Of a stretch of DNA of 64,000 bases, positions 17,571 through 26,125 are shown one piece after another; positions within the stretch are counted from its first letter, which is position 1, and each line of letters starts with the position of its first letter. The stretch spans positions 989,971 through 1,053,970 of the forward strand of contig NZ_LMPU01000001.1 of NCBI RefSeq assembly GCF_001423945.1, in the 5' to 3' direction. The notes beneath the pieces were generated by a model. The model saw only the letters and a list, made by a program, of their open reading frames with translations, made no database searches and had not been told where the DNA came from. The DNA is from Pedobacter sp. Leaf194. Lineage in GTDB: Bacteria > Bacteroidota > Bacteroidia > Sphingobacteriales > Sphingobacteriaceae. A program made the position numbers and the translations under genes.

Positions 17571-19559
17571 ATGAGATATACATTTAAAACACTTGCAATA
17601 ATGGCGCTTAGCTTGAGTTTCTCAACGCTTTTCGCTCAGGAAACACCAAAAGAAGAAGATTTTTTCAGAGTAAATAGAGTACGCGTTCCGGAAGGACCAA
17701 TTCTTGAAGTTGGCGGTTTGGTTACAATGCCAAATGGCGACTTAGCAATTTCTACGCGTAGAGGCGATGTTTGGGTAGTAGAAAACCCGACAAGCATTAA
17801 GCCTTATTTTCGCAAATTCGCAACCGGATTACACGAAATTTTAGGATTAGCACAAAAAAATGGAGCGCTTTACGTAGCACAGCGTGGCGAACTGACCAAA
17901 CTTGTTGATAAAAACATGGATGGCAAAGCCGATGTTTACGAAACGGTATATGCCTGGCCTTTAAGTGGGCACTACCACGAATATAGTTTCGGGCCAAAAA
18001 TTGCTGCCGATGGTTCATTCCTGGTAACTGCTAACGTTGCTTTTGGCGATGAAGAATGGTGGAGAGGCGAGAGCCGTGTACCGATGCGTGGCTGGGCTAT
18101 GAACATTACCGAAGATGGTAAAATGACACCTTATGCAGCTGGTTTCCGTTCGCCTGCTGGTATCGGTATGATTGACAATCAGTTTTATTATACAGAAAAT
18201 CAGGGCGACTGGGTAGGTTCTGGTGGTTTGTGGAAAATTAATAAAGGCGACTTTATGGGTCACCCGGCAAGCTTACGCTGGACTGGCAGATCAGATTCGC
18301 CAGTTAAATTATCTTCAGATTTTTTCTATTCAAACATTGATGAACGCCGTATCAAAAACGATCAGGGAAGATATATTAAGCCTGAAAACAGGGTAAATGA
18401 AACCTTCAAAACGCTTTTCGATATGAAAAAAGTTTTCCCTGAATTAAAGCTGCCTTCAGTTTGGTTGCCGTACGGAATCTTAGGAATCTCATCTTCAGAA
18501 CCAGTTAAAATACCGGAAAATACTTTTGGTCCTTTTGCGGGGCAGATATTAGCTGGCGACCAGGGGATGAGTATAATTTCAAGAATTTTCCTCGAAACTG
18601 TGAAGGGCGAAGAGCAAGGTGCAGCTTTCCTGTTTAGAAAAGGATTCCGTTCTGGTGTGTTAAGATTGGCTTGGGGAACTGACGGTTCATTGTTTGTTGG
18701 CGAAACCAATCGTGGTTGGGGTTCTGCCGGCGATGCGAACGAAGGTTTAGAACGTCTTGTTTACACGAATAAAGTACCTTTCGAAATGAAAGCTGTGCGC
18801 TCAATGCCTGATGGTTTTGAAGTTGAGTTTACAAAACCAGTTGACCGTAAATCGGCCGAAGATTTAGCTTCTTATGCAGCTGAAAGCTTTATTTATAAGT
18901 ATCACCCGGTTTATGGTTCGCCGCCGGTAAATGTTGAAACGCTGAAAATTACAGGTGTAAAGGTTTCCGAAGATGGTTTGAAAGCCAGATTAATTATTCC
19001 GAATCTTCGTCAATACTACATTCATACTCTAACATTAGATGGTGTTCGCGACAAGGAAGGTTTTTATTCATTGGTACATCCCGTTGCTTATTATACCCTT
19101 AACCAAATTGCTGATGGAGATAAGTTATCAATGAGCGAGGTAAGCACCAGAAACTCTGAAGCTGGCCCGAAAGCATCGGCTACGCCGGTTAAACCGTCTG
19201 CAAAACCTAAAGCTTCAACAGGTAACAAACCTGAAGCCAAAGGCGCAACAAATACCACGCCTGCTAAAGCAACTACCGCTACAACCGCATCGGCAAAAAC
19301 ACCAACTTACAAAGAGGTTGAAGGTTTACTAACGAAGAATACTTGTTTAGCTTGCCACAATCCAACGAAAAGACAGATAGGTCCCCCTTTCGTAGAAATT
19401 GCTAAACGTAAATATTCGCCAGAGAAGATTTATTCATTAATCCATAATCCGCAACCACAAAACTGGCCGGGTTATTCTACAGAAATGCCTCCAATGCCGC
19501 AGGTAACGAAAGCTGAAGCTTTAAAAATTGCTGCGTGGATTAATTCACTAGATAAATAA
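17571..19559 (+). CDS. PQQ-type sugar dehydrogenase-like beta-propeller with C-terminal cytochrome c
   Basis: This 662-residue exported protein has a signal peptide ending near TLFAQ. The N-terminal two thirds form a glucose/sorbosone-dehydrogenase-like propeller ('GPILEVGGLVTMPNGDLAISTRRGDVWVV', 'HEILGLAQKNGALYVAQRGELTKLVDKNMDGKAD', 'GFRSPAGIG'). A low-complexity Ala/Lys/Pro/Thr linker spans about 530-578. The C-terminal monohaem cytochrome c domain has CLACH at about 592-596 and a later Met (STEMPPMP) as likely axial ligand. Electrons would pass from the propeller to the haem in the periplasm or at the outer membrane. It sits 11 bp after the DUF1080 gene and closes the locus before a strong terminator. 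Actual cofactor and substrate are not shown by the sequence. Confidence 0.85.
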   Translation: MRYTFKTLAIMALSLSFSTLFAQETPKEEDFFRVNRVRVPEGPILEVGGLVTMPNGDLAISTRRGDVWVVENPTSIKPYFRKFATGLHEILGLAQKNGALYVAQRGELTKLVDKNMDGKADVYETVYAWPLSGHYHEYSFGPKIAADGSFLVTANVAFGDEEWWRGESRVPMRGWAMNITEDGKMTPYAAGFRSPAGIGMIDNQFYYTENQGDWVGSGGLWKINKGDFMGHPASLRWTGRSDSPVKLSSDFFYSNIDERRIKNDQGRYIKPENRVNETFKTLFDMKKVFPELKLPSVWLPYGILGISSSEPVKIPENTFGPFAGQILAGDQGMSIISRIFLETVKGEEQGAAFLFRKGFRSGVLRLAWGTDGSLFVGETNRGWGSAGDANEGLERLVYTNKVPFEMKAVRSMPDGFEVEFTKPVDRKSAEDLASYAAESFIYKYHPVYGSPPVNVETLKITGVKVSEDGLKARLIIPNLRQYYIHTLTLDGVRDKEGFYSLVHPVAYYTLNQIADGDKLSMSEVSTRNSEAGPKASATPVKPSAKPKASTGNKPEAKGATNTTPAKATTATTASAKTPTYKEVEGLLTKNTCLACHNPTKRQIGPPFVEIAKRKYSPEKIYSLIHNPQPQNWPGYSTEMPPMPQVTKAEALKIAAWINSLDK

Positions 19560-19585
19560 AAATAGTTAGTTTGAATAATTTGGTT

Positions 19586-19618
19586 AAACGGTTGGTGGAA
19601 ACATCAACCGTTTTTTTT
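19586..19618 (+). terminator. Intrinsic terminator closing the mannan locus
   Basis: A 9-bp perfect stem (AAACGGTTG with CAACCGTTT) around a 10-nt loop is followed by eight T residues, 26 bp after the cytochrome-c fusion gene. Confidence 0.9.
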
Positions 19619-19640
19619 GTTAAAACCAATCAGAAGAGAG

Positions 19641-19745
19641 CTAAAAAAAGAAATGGAGATTCCGCTTATCGCAGAATCCCCATCATCTAAATTAACGCTC
19701 TCATATACATAAACGCTGTAATTAAGATTTATTGTATAGCCGTTA
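19641..19745 (-). ncRNA. Candidate small RNA, copy 1 of an intergenic repeat
   Basis: A 36-nt block (19683-19718) is identical at 35 of 36 positions to 21372-21407. On the minus strand the block is followed by a 10-bp hairpin with one mismatch (19674-19683 with 19653-19662) and a T-rich tract (complement of 19642-19652), the layout of an intrinsic terminator. In the second copy the second stem pair is C-G where this copy has T-A, a compensatory change. The block contains a minus-strand ORF of seven codons (19710 to 19687, MYMRALI). I recognise no known RNA family. Similarity continues weakly to about 19745 (ATTGTAT motif). Confidence 0.6.
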
Positions 19746-19828
19746 AATTTTCTTAAATTTTTTTTATCACACTGTAGAATCTGGTTAAATGAAATGATAA
19801 TGACTGGTTAATTCGCTAATTTTACGAA

Positions 19829-20518
19829 ATGGAATCCATTGATAAAGTTAAACAAGATGCAGAAAAGCTGGCTGCAGCAAAAGAGGCAGTTAAATTGGTT
19901 AAAAACAATGATGTTGTTGGCTTGGGCACGGGTTCTACAGCTACATTTGCCATTAAAGAACTTGCCGAAAGAATGAAAAATGGTTTGCAGATTACGGCCG
20001 CCGCGAGTTCTCTTAAAACTGAGGAAATTGCATCTTCATACGGCATTCCGATTTTAAAACTGGAAACATTAGGGTCAATTGATCTCAGTATTGATGGAGC
20101 TGATGAATTTACCGAATCGCTGAATTTGATTAAAGGTGGCGGCGGTGCACTTTTCCGCGAAAAAATAGTTGCTTCGTTGAGTAAATTTTCAGTTATTGTT
20201 GCCGATTCATCTAAAAAAGTAGATACACTTGGTGCCTTTACTGTACCCGTTGAGGTCGTTCCACTGGCCCTACAATATGTTTCTGACCAATTGGAGAAAG
20301 CAGGTGGCAGCGGCATTTTGCGTAAACGTGAGGGTGAAACCTTTGTAACTGATAATGGAAATTACATTATCGATGCAAACTTTGGTTTAATAGCAGAACC
20401 CGCAGAACTCGCTTTTACCTTAAATCAAATCGATGGCGTTTTGGCACATGGATTATTTATTGGCTTAACATCGAAAGTTATCATGGCCAGGGCTGAGGAA
20501 ATCCTGGTTTTTGAATAG
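19829..20518 (+). CDS. rpiA: Ribose-5-phosphate isomerase A
   Basis: A 229-residue cytoplasmic enzyme that interconverts ribose-5-phosphate and ribulose-5-phosphate in the pentose phosphate pathway. All family motifs are present: GLGTGST (31-37) for phosphate binding, SIDGADEF (87-94) with the catalytic Asp residues, KGGGGALFREK (102-112) with the catalytic Glu and Lys, and the FVTDNGNYIID segment near the end. Its length is normal for RpiA. It appears to be a single-gene unit, flanked upstream by the candidate small RNA on the opposite strand. Confidence 0.97.
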   Translation: MESIDKVKQDAEKLAAAKEAVKLVKNNDVVGLGTGSTATFAIKELAERMKNGLQITAAASSLKTEEIASSYGIPILKLETLGSIDLSIDGADEFTESLNLIKGGGGALFREKIVASLSKFSVIVADSSKKVDTLGAFTVPVEVVPLALQYVSDQLEKAGGSGILRKREGETFVTDNGNYIIDANFGLIAEPAELAFTLNQIDGVLAHGLFIGLTSKVIMARAEEILVFE

Positions 20519-20825
20519 TCGCGTTCCTAAGCTTTCGGCCGAAACAGCGAATTTCTTCTAACCCAATTACAAACTGGTTTCACCTATATATTGAATAAGT
20601 AACATTTCCGCAAAGCGTTAATTTCGCCACCTGCAGCCTGGCGCTTCGAAACAGCAAATGGTTACCTTCCTACTTTTTTCACCGAGGTTTTTCGCTCCCT
20701 TAAATGCCTTTCATTTTTTTTGCCGACGCTTTTGTTTCACTCACCGATAAACTGAAGTAGTTTGGAGAAAATCCATTCGCTCTTCTGCTTGTTCGATGTA
20801 CATTTGATATATAAAAACAAACGTC
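20519..20825. other. Intergenic region, no gene seen
   Basis: This 307-bp gap between rpiA and the small membrane protein has no convincing ORF or T-tailed terminator. It contains a 12-bp palindrome TTTCGGCCGAAA (20533-20544) and two short related words (CGAAACAGCGAAT and CGAAACAGCAAAT). I assign no function. Confidence 0.5.
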
Positions 20826-21209
20826 ATGGAAAATTTAATCAGAAAAAACTACACAGATAAACAAAACGCTTTGGGCATTTTAGTTATCGTTATTGGTTCG
20901 ATATTCTTACTTAAAAATATTGGCTGGGCAATGCCACACTGGATATTTAGCTGGCACACCATTATGCTTGCCGCAGGTTTATGGATAGGTTATCGTAAAA
21001 ACTTTCAGGGTGGAGGCTGGTTGGCGCTCACAGTTATTGGCGGATTTTTCACGCTTCAAGACATCACCGTTTTTGACTTCGAACTTTCAAAAATTACAAC
21101 AGCTCTTGTGTTAATTGGATTGGGTTTATGGGTATTGTTGAAACCCAGAAAATATAAAACCTTTAACAATAACTTCCGGGATTCCTCAGCATTTCCCAAA
21201 GAAAACTAA
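20826..21209 (+). CDS. Small four-helix membrane protein, LiaI/LiaF N-terminal-like
   Basis: 127 residues with four predicted membrane segments at about 16-30, 38-52, 62-76 and 88-104. A short basic C-terminal tail follows (KPRKYKTFNNN). The pattern 'ALGILVIVIGSIFLLKNIGW...' resembles the membrane region of LiaI/LiaF-type (DUF5668) proteins, which sit near envelope-stress sensors. No partner sensor is nearby, so the role here is unknown. A clear terminator follows. Confidence 0.65.
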   Translation: MENLIRKNYTDKQNALGILVIVIGSIFLLKNIGWAMPHWIFSWHTIMLAAGLWIGYRKNFQGGGWLALTVIGGFFTLQDITVFDFELSKITTALVLIGLGLWVLLKPRKYKTFNNNFRDSSAFPKEN

Positions 21210-21233
21210 AATTCTTAACCCATCATATATCTC

Positions 21234-21261
21234 AAGGGACATTTCAAAGTGTCCCTTTTTT
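21234..21261 (+). terminator. Intrinsic terminator
   Basis: AAGGGACA pairs with TGTCCCTT around an 8-nt loop, followed by a run of six T, 25 bp after the small membrane protein gene. Confidence 0.9.
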
Positions 21262-21332
21262 GTGCATAGAAATTATTAGTAAGTGAAACAGGCACAGAGA
21301 AAGGATATTTAATCGGCGGATGGCGCCAAGTT

Positions 21333-21435
21333 GAAAAAAGAAACGGGGATTCCGCCGAAGCAGCATCCCCGTCATCTAAATTAACGCTCTCACATACATA
21401 AACGCTGATAAATGAAATTATTGTATTAAGCGGTA
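21333..21435 (-). ncRNA. Candidate small RNA, copy 2 of an intergenic repeat
   Basis: The conserved block 21372-21407 matches copy 1 at 35 of 36 positions. On the minus strand it runs into a hairpin with an 8-bp perfect outer stem (ACGGGGAT with ATCCCCGT, at 21343-21350 and 21365-21372) and then a TTTCTTTTTT-type tail. The hairpin keeps pairing despite sequence change from copy 1. The matching seven-codon ORF (21399 to 21376) reads MYVRALI. The single difference inside the block changes codon 3 (Met to Val). The upstream ATTGTAT motif is also shared. Confidence 0.6.
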
Positions 21436-21582
21436 TTTTTTTTTATTTTTTTTGTGATTTGATTTCTTGCTCTGCTAAATAAAGGGCTTGCGGCGCAAAT
21501 GATATCAAAATTATTCTTAAAGCTTAGCAATAAAAAGTTGAGCAATTGGTTGTATTTTAACAAAATAGGAATCAAATATTGT

Positions 21583-21590
21583 TAACTTTG
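21583..21590 (+). promoter_or_regulatory. Candidate -7 promoter element
   Basis: TAACTTTG fits the Bacteroidota -7 consensus TAnnTTTG, 31 bp before the hydrolase start codon. I see no well-spaced -33 TTG. Confidence 0.4.
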
Positions 21591-21608
21591 ATTGTTTAAC
21601 TAAACAAT
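21591..21608. promoter_or_regulatory. Palindrome at the predicted transcription start
   Basis: ATTGTTTAACTAAACAAT has perfect 8-bp arms and a 2-nt centre. It lies directly after the -7-like element and 13 bp before the start codon, a position where a repressor would block initiation. No cognate regulator is identifiable. Confidence 0.45.
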
Positions 21609-21620
21609 ACATTATTATTC

Positions 21621-22940
21621 ATGAAGAAAAGTATACTAATAGTTTTTGCGCTATTATTTTTTACAACGGCATCTTTTGCTCAGAATGTTATCAGCCTTTT
21701 TAATGGCGCTAATAATTTCTTTCAGCTGTTAGAAGATGGAAAATTTACTGAGGCTTACGGAAATTTTGATGAAACAGTTAAAGCTAAGTTATCGGAAGAA
21801 CAGTTAAAAAAAATGTGGACTGATATCCACACCGCTTTAGGCAAGTCGAAATCTTTGGAGGCTGTTCAAAGTAAAACCCAGGGCGATTTTTTTGCTGTAA
21901 CAGTGGAGGGTGAATTTGAAAGGGGAACTCAGTCTTTTATTCTTGGCTTTAACAAGACTCAAAAAATAGTCGGCTTATTTTTGGCTCCAAAGCCTGTAGT
22001 TTCTAAATATTTGGCTCCATCTTATGCAGATACCACCCTTTATGCGGAGAAAACAGCTTATCTGAATTCACCCGGTCATCAATTAGCTGCGGTCATAACA
22101 ACACCAAAAAATCTTAAGAGCTTTCCTATGGTTGTGTTCGTTCATGGTTCTGGTCCGGCTGATATGGATGAGACGGTTGGCCCGAACAAACCCTTCAAAG
22201 ATTTGGCTGCAGGGTTGGCGGCGCAGGGTATAGGTTCCATCCGCTATGTTAAACGCACTATGGTTTACGCGCAGGAGTTTAGGAAAACCTTTACGGTTAA
22301 AGAAGAGGTAATGGACGATGCCGTTGCCGCTTTAGCCATGGCAAAGACCATTCCTGGTGCAGATAGTAAAAATATTTACCTTTTCGGCCATAGTTTAGGT
22401 GGTATGCTTGCGCCTCGCATTGCAGCCCAGGTTCCTGATTTAAGCGGCGTAATTTTGGCGGCAGCGCCGGCTAGAAAGCTTAGCGAGCTTATGCTCGAGC
22501 AAAACAAATACCTTTTCGACAAAGTTGCCGACACCGCGAAGCTTGCAAAAACGCAGTTCGACCTGGCTACAGCAGAAATTGCTAAAGGAAATATCACTCA
22601 ATTAGGAACAATGAAGCCAGACTCAGCAATTTTAGGTATTCCAGCCTCATATTGGGTAGATATTAATAATTACGACCAGGTTGCTGCAGCGAAAAAACTT
22701 ATCAAACCTAGAATTTTCATCATTCAGGGCGGTAACGATTTTCAGGTAGGCCAAAAGGATTTCGACTTATGGAAGGCCGGTCTTTCCGGAAATCAAAATG
22801 CTGAATTTAAATTTTATCCTGAATTGAATCATCTTTTAAGTCAACAGGTAGAGAAAGGAACCGGGGTTCAGTATCAGGCTTTCTCAAGTGTATCCGCAAC
22901 GCTTATTAATGATATTGTAGCCTGGATAAAGATAAAGTAA
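21621..22940 (+). CDS. Secreted alpha/beta hydrolase with DUF3887 domain
   Basis: A 439-residue exported protein (signal peptide ends near ASFAQ). Residues about 25-130 form a DUF3887-type domain ('FFQLLEDGKFTEAYGNFDETVKAKLSEEQLKKMW'). The rest is an alpha/beta hydrolase: VVFVHGSGPADMD provides the oxyanion region, GHSLGG (about 255-260) the nucleophilic Ser, an Asp lies in 'IQGGNDFQV', and the catalytic His is in 'PELNHLL'. Such proteins act as esterases or peptidases of unknown natural substrate. It is a single-gene unit with its own promoter palindrome and terminator. Confidence 0.88.
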   Translation: MKKSILIVFALLFFTTASFAQNVISLFNGANNFFQLLEDGKFTEAYGNFDETVKAKLSEEQLKKMWTDIHTALGKSKSLEAVQSKTQGDFFAVTVEGEFERGTQSFILGFNKTQKIVGLFLAPKPVVSKYLAPSYADTTLYAEKTAYLNSPGHQLAAVITTPKNLKSFPMVVFVHGSGPADMDETVGPNKPFKDLAAGLAAQGIGSIRYVKRTMVYAQEFRKTFTVKEEVMDDAVAALAMAKTIPGADSKNIYLFGHSLGGMLAPRIAAQVPDLSGVILAAAPARKLSELMLEQNKYLFDKVADTAKLAKTQFDLATAEIAKGNITQLGTMKPDSAILGIPASYWVDINNYDQVAAAKKLIKPRIFIIQGGNDFQVGQKDFDLWKAGLSGNQNAEFKFYPELNHLLSQQVEKGTGVQYQAFSSVSATLINDIVAWIKIK

Positions 22941-22960
22941 TCTGTTTCACTTCATAATTG

Positions 22961-22991
22961 AATAGCCCTTTTTTAAAGGGCTATTTTTTTT
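22961..22991 (+). terminator. Intrinsic terminator
   Basis: An 11-bp stem (AATAGCCCTTT with AAAGGGCTATT), a 3-nt loop and a T-run follow the alpha/beta hydrolase gene by 20 bp. Confidence 0.92.
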
Positions 22992-23193
22992 GCAGTTAAC
23001 TGGATTTACAACTTTAGTTAGCATTTTTTTTCTAGGAGTTTTGCCTAAACTAATTCGGGTTTTACGACCTTTTCCTTCATTTTTTTTTCCGAAAAATGTT
23101 CCGACTTATTAGTCAGCAAAGCACTTCAATGCATTTCGTTACAAACAAAAACAGGAAGCGACGGGTTCTAATGTATATCAATTCCGATGCATT

Positions 23194-24162
23194 ATGAATA
23201 AGAAGAAAGTTACGTTAAAGGGAATATGGGAAGTTTTAAAAGCGTCATTCGGTGGTTTTACAGATCACAAAGTAACCAAACTTAGTGGTTCGTTAGCCTA
23301 TTATACCGTTTTTTCCATGGCGCCCTTACTCGTTATCATTATTTCGCTTTGTGGCATTTTCTTAAAAAGAGAGGCTGCAGAAGGTCAGGTTTATGCGCAA
23401 CTTGCCGGCTTTTTAGGAAAAGATACTGCGTTGCAGTTACAGCAGATTATAAAGAGTGCCTACTTAAATGGCAAAAGTACTGTTGCTTTTATCATTGGTT
23501 TGGTTACGTTACTTATAGGTGCAACAACAATTTTTGGCGATATTCAGGATTCAATTAACACCATTTGGGGCTTAAAACCAAAGCCAAAGAGAGGTTGGCT
23601 GAAAATGCTTCAGAACAGATTTTTATCGTTTTCAGTAATAGTAAGTTTAGGCTTCGTTCTAATGGTTTCTTTAGTGGTAAATACCGTTGTTGATGCCTTT
23701 AGCAAACGTTTGGAAGCACGGTTTGAAGAAGTTTCGGTTGTTGTTTTTTACGTATTAAACATGGCGATAACACTGGCCGTTATTTCATTAATGTTCGCGG
23801 TGATATTCAAGGTACTGCCCGATGCCATAATTAAATGGCGAGATGTTATCCTTGGTTCAATAGTAACTGGCGTGCTTTTCATGGTGGGCAAGTTCGGCAT
23901 ATCTTTCTATATCGGCTCAAGCAATGTTGGCAGCACTTACGGCGCTGCAGGCTCGCTGGTAATTTTGTTATTATGGACTTATTATTCTTCCATCATTCTA
24001 TATTTTGGTGCCGAATTTACAAAAGCTTACGCTGTTGCTTACGGGTCAGAAATTCACCCGTCGCACTATGCGGTTACAACAAAAGAGGTTGAAGTAGAGA
24101 CCGAGGGGAACTCCATTCAGGATAATCACAAAGAATTACAGGAAAAGGTTCCAGACAAATAA
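23194..24162 (+). CDS. YihY/BrkB-family inner-membrane protein
   Basis: 322 residues with about six membrane segments. The family signature is in the N-terminal part: 'LSGSLAYYTVFSMAPLLVIIISL'. Later come 'STVAFIIGLVTLLIGATTIFGDIQDSINTIWGL' and 'YGAAGSLVILLLWTYYSSIILYFGAEFTKAYA'. The family was once called ribonuclease BN but is a membrane protein of uncertain, probably transport or envelope, function. The C-terminal tail (about 285-322) is hydrophilic and acidic. It converges on the yjbQ-like gene 27 bp away. Confidence 0.9.
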   Translation: MNKKKVTLKGIWEVLKASFGGFTDHKVTKLSGSLAYYTVFSMAPLLVIIISLCGIFLKREAAEGQVYAQLAGFLGKDTALQLQQIIKSAYLNGKSTVAFIIGLVTLLIGATTIFGDIQDSINTIWGLKPKPKRGWLKMLQNRFLSFSVIVSLGFVLMVSLVVNTVVDAFSKRLEARFEEVSVVVFYVLNMAITLAVISLMFAVIFKVLPDAIIKWRDVILGSIVTGVLFMVGKFGISFYIGSSNVGSTYGAAGSLVILLLWTYYSSIILYFGAEFTKAYAVAYGSEIHPSHYAVTTKEVEVETEGNSIQDNHKELQEKVPDK

Positions 24163-24189
24163 ATTAGTTTAAGCCGGGTTGCTAAAACC

Positions 24190-24612
24190 TTACTCGCCCC
24201 ATGCGGTAACCAAAATATTTCTTGCCCCACCTCGATTTCGATGTTCGCAAAGGTAGATTCCCTGCCAGGTGCCAAAAGCGAGACGTCCGCTTCTAACCGG
24301 TATGATAACCGATGCACCAAGCAGCGATGCTTTTAAGTGGGCAGGCATGTCATCCGAGCCTTCGTAATCATGTTCATAATCCGGATCGTTTTCCGGAACA
24401 CTTCTGTTAAAGAACATTTCAAAATCAATCCTAACCGTTGGGTCTGCGTTTTCGTTTATGGTAAGCGCCGCCGAGGTGTGCTGTATAAACACCTGGCATA
24501 AACCGATTGAAATGTTCTTCAATTCCGGAAACGAATTAACTAATTCATCTGTTATGAGATGAAAACCTCTTTTCTTCTCCTTTAACGTAAATGCTTTTTG
24601 GAATATTTTCAT
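24190..24612 (-). CDS. YjbQ/UPF0047 family protein
   Basis: A 140-residue cytoplasmic protein of the YjbQ family, annotated as secondary thiamine-phosphate synthase because members can show that activity. The conserved residues are in QHTSAALTINENADPTVRIDFE (about 45-66), GSDDMPAHLKASLLGAS (about 86-102) and FGTWQGIYLCEHRNRGG (about 113-129), with the conserved His residues in the first and last. Its start overlaps the stop of the upstream M23 gene by 4 bp (ATGA), so the two are translationally coupled. Confidence 0.92.
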   Translation of the reverse strand: MKIFQKAFTLKEKKRGFHLITDELVNSFPELKNISIGLCQVFIQHTSAALTINENADPTVRIDFEMFFNRSVPENDPDYEHDYEGSDDMPAHLKASLLGASVIIPVRSGRLAFGTWQGIYLCEHRNRGGARNILVTAWGE

Positions 24613-25934
24613 CGTAAATTTTTAATCCACCCGGATGTTGAACTGTTGGTACTGATCAGACTATAATTTCCAAAGTTACCTAATAAATCAACCTTATCGC
24701 CGGCGCTCAATTTTGATTTTACAGCGGCCAGGCTGTCAGGCTTATCATAAACGGAAGTATTTGATGTTGTTATTCCAAGTTTTCGAAGTGCTTTTGAAGC
24801 CTGAGTTATCATCGTAGTTTGTAAAAAACCCTTCTCTCCGTTCGGTAGCTCTACTTTGTACCAGCTTGCCGTTGCCGAGTTTATTTTAACAACTGTGCCC
24901 GGAGCAATTTGAGCAATTCCGGTAGATTTGTTATCCGATGCAGCTCTAAGCGTAACTTTGGATGTTGTTCTAAATGTTTTGTTAAGATTTGACACTGGCG
25001 CTGTAATTTTTGTCGCTTGTTTAATAACCGGGTTTATAAAAGGAAGTGGGTCTACCGCTCCGCTGAAGGTGTATATCCCGAAATGCAGATGTGGTAGTGT
25101 TGTTTTTGCATTTCCGGTGTTGCCCATGAAGCCAATTGTATCGCCGGCCAAAACTTCCTGACCTGATTTTGCTGCCTGTTCATCCAGATGGGCATAATAC
25201 AAAGTATAATCTTTGCCTTTCGGCCTAAACCAAACTACTTTTCCGCCCAGGTTATTTTCATTTACACGGGTTACGGTACCATCGTTCGTGGCTACAACAG
25301 GACTTCTAAATTTTCCGAAGATATCAACGCCCTCATGCTTACGATGATTATCATCCCGGCCGTCGCCCCAAAAGCTCTGGATATTGTTTCTGCCAGTTTT
25401 TGTCGGGAAACCCAGCGATGGCCCGGAGGTAATTTCAAGGGTATACTCTGCACTTCGTAAAAGCTCTGGCTGTAGCCTGATTATATAATTTCCGGTTTCT
25501 TCTATATCAAGTGCTATGTTATTGCCAAGGGTATCTGCTGATGCGAGTAATTTGATCGTTCCACCAGTTGGCTCTAGCCAGATATCTGTGTAAATCACGG
25601 CGGCTTCAGCTGGTTTTTTCATAATGGAAACCTGAATTTTTTCGCCCTTTATGGCGTTAAAGCGATAAGCTGCGGCGTTTGCATTTTCTGCCGAGAAGTA
25701 GCCTGTTTCTTTGTAAGGAATGTTTATGGTTAGCGGTTTTTGTAAAATACCTGAAGCTAAATTAATCCACTCGCCCCCAATAGCGGTCTTATCAAGTCCC
25801 GCTGAAACCAACTTTCTCTGGTAAAGTTCGTGGGGCGAACCCGCTTTAAATAAGTTCATCGTACCTGTTTTACAGGAAGCTAAAACTATCAATGGGAGAA
25901 AAAGTGATATAAGATTGGTAAAGCGGTATCGCAT
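24609..25934 (-). CDS. M23-family peptidase lipoprotein with SH3-type repeats
   Basis: A 441-residue lipoprotein (lipobox Cys21, VLASC). The M23/LytM domain at about 190-300 has the zinc ligands in HEGVDIFG (His200, Asp204) and HLHFG (His282, His284), so it is likely an active peptidoglycan endopeptidase. Residues about 320-441 contain two SH3-like segments ('KVTLRAASDNKSTGIAQIAPGTVVKI' and 'NTSVYDKPDSLAAVKSKLSAGDKVDLLG'), which would bind cell wall. It overlaps the yjbQ-like gene by 4 bp. Confidence 0.92.
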   Translation of the reverse strand: MRYRFTNLISLFLPLIVLASCKTGTMNLFKAGSPHELYQRKLVSAGLDKTAIGGEWINLASGILQKPLTINIPYKETGYFSAENANAAAYRFNAIKGEKIQVSIMKKPAEAAVIYTDIWLEPTGGTIKLLASADTLGNNIALDIEETGNYIIRLQPELLRSAEYTLEITSGPSLGFPTKTGRNNIQSFWGDGRDDNHRKHEGVDIFGKFRSPVVATNDGTVTRVNENNLGGKVVWFRPKGKDYTLYYAHLDEQAAKSGQEVLAGDTIGFMGNTGNAKTTLPHLHFGIYTFSGAVDPLPFINPVIKQATKITAPVSNLNKTFRTTSKVTLRAASDNKSTGIAQIAPGTVVKINSATASWYKVELPNGEKGFLQTTMITQASKALRKLGITTSNTSVYDKPDSLAAVKSKLSAGDKVDLLGNFGNYSLISTNSSTSGWIKNLR

Positions 25935-26125
25935 ATAAAATCGGTTGTAGAACAGTTAATAAACAAAAATTTACGGTACAGGTTTTAGCGATAAATAATT
26001 AGCATTTCCGTATTAATACATAACGAACCGGTGTTTCTACAGCGAACTTTAGTTTGCGAAAAGGAGTTGTATTTATAGCGTTGAAAAGCTTAACGCAGCA
26101 ATCTACCTATTTTAAAAATTTAACC

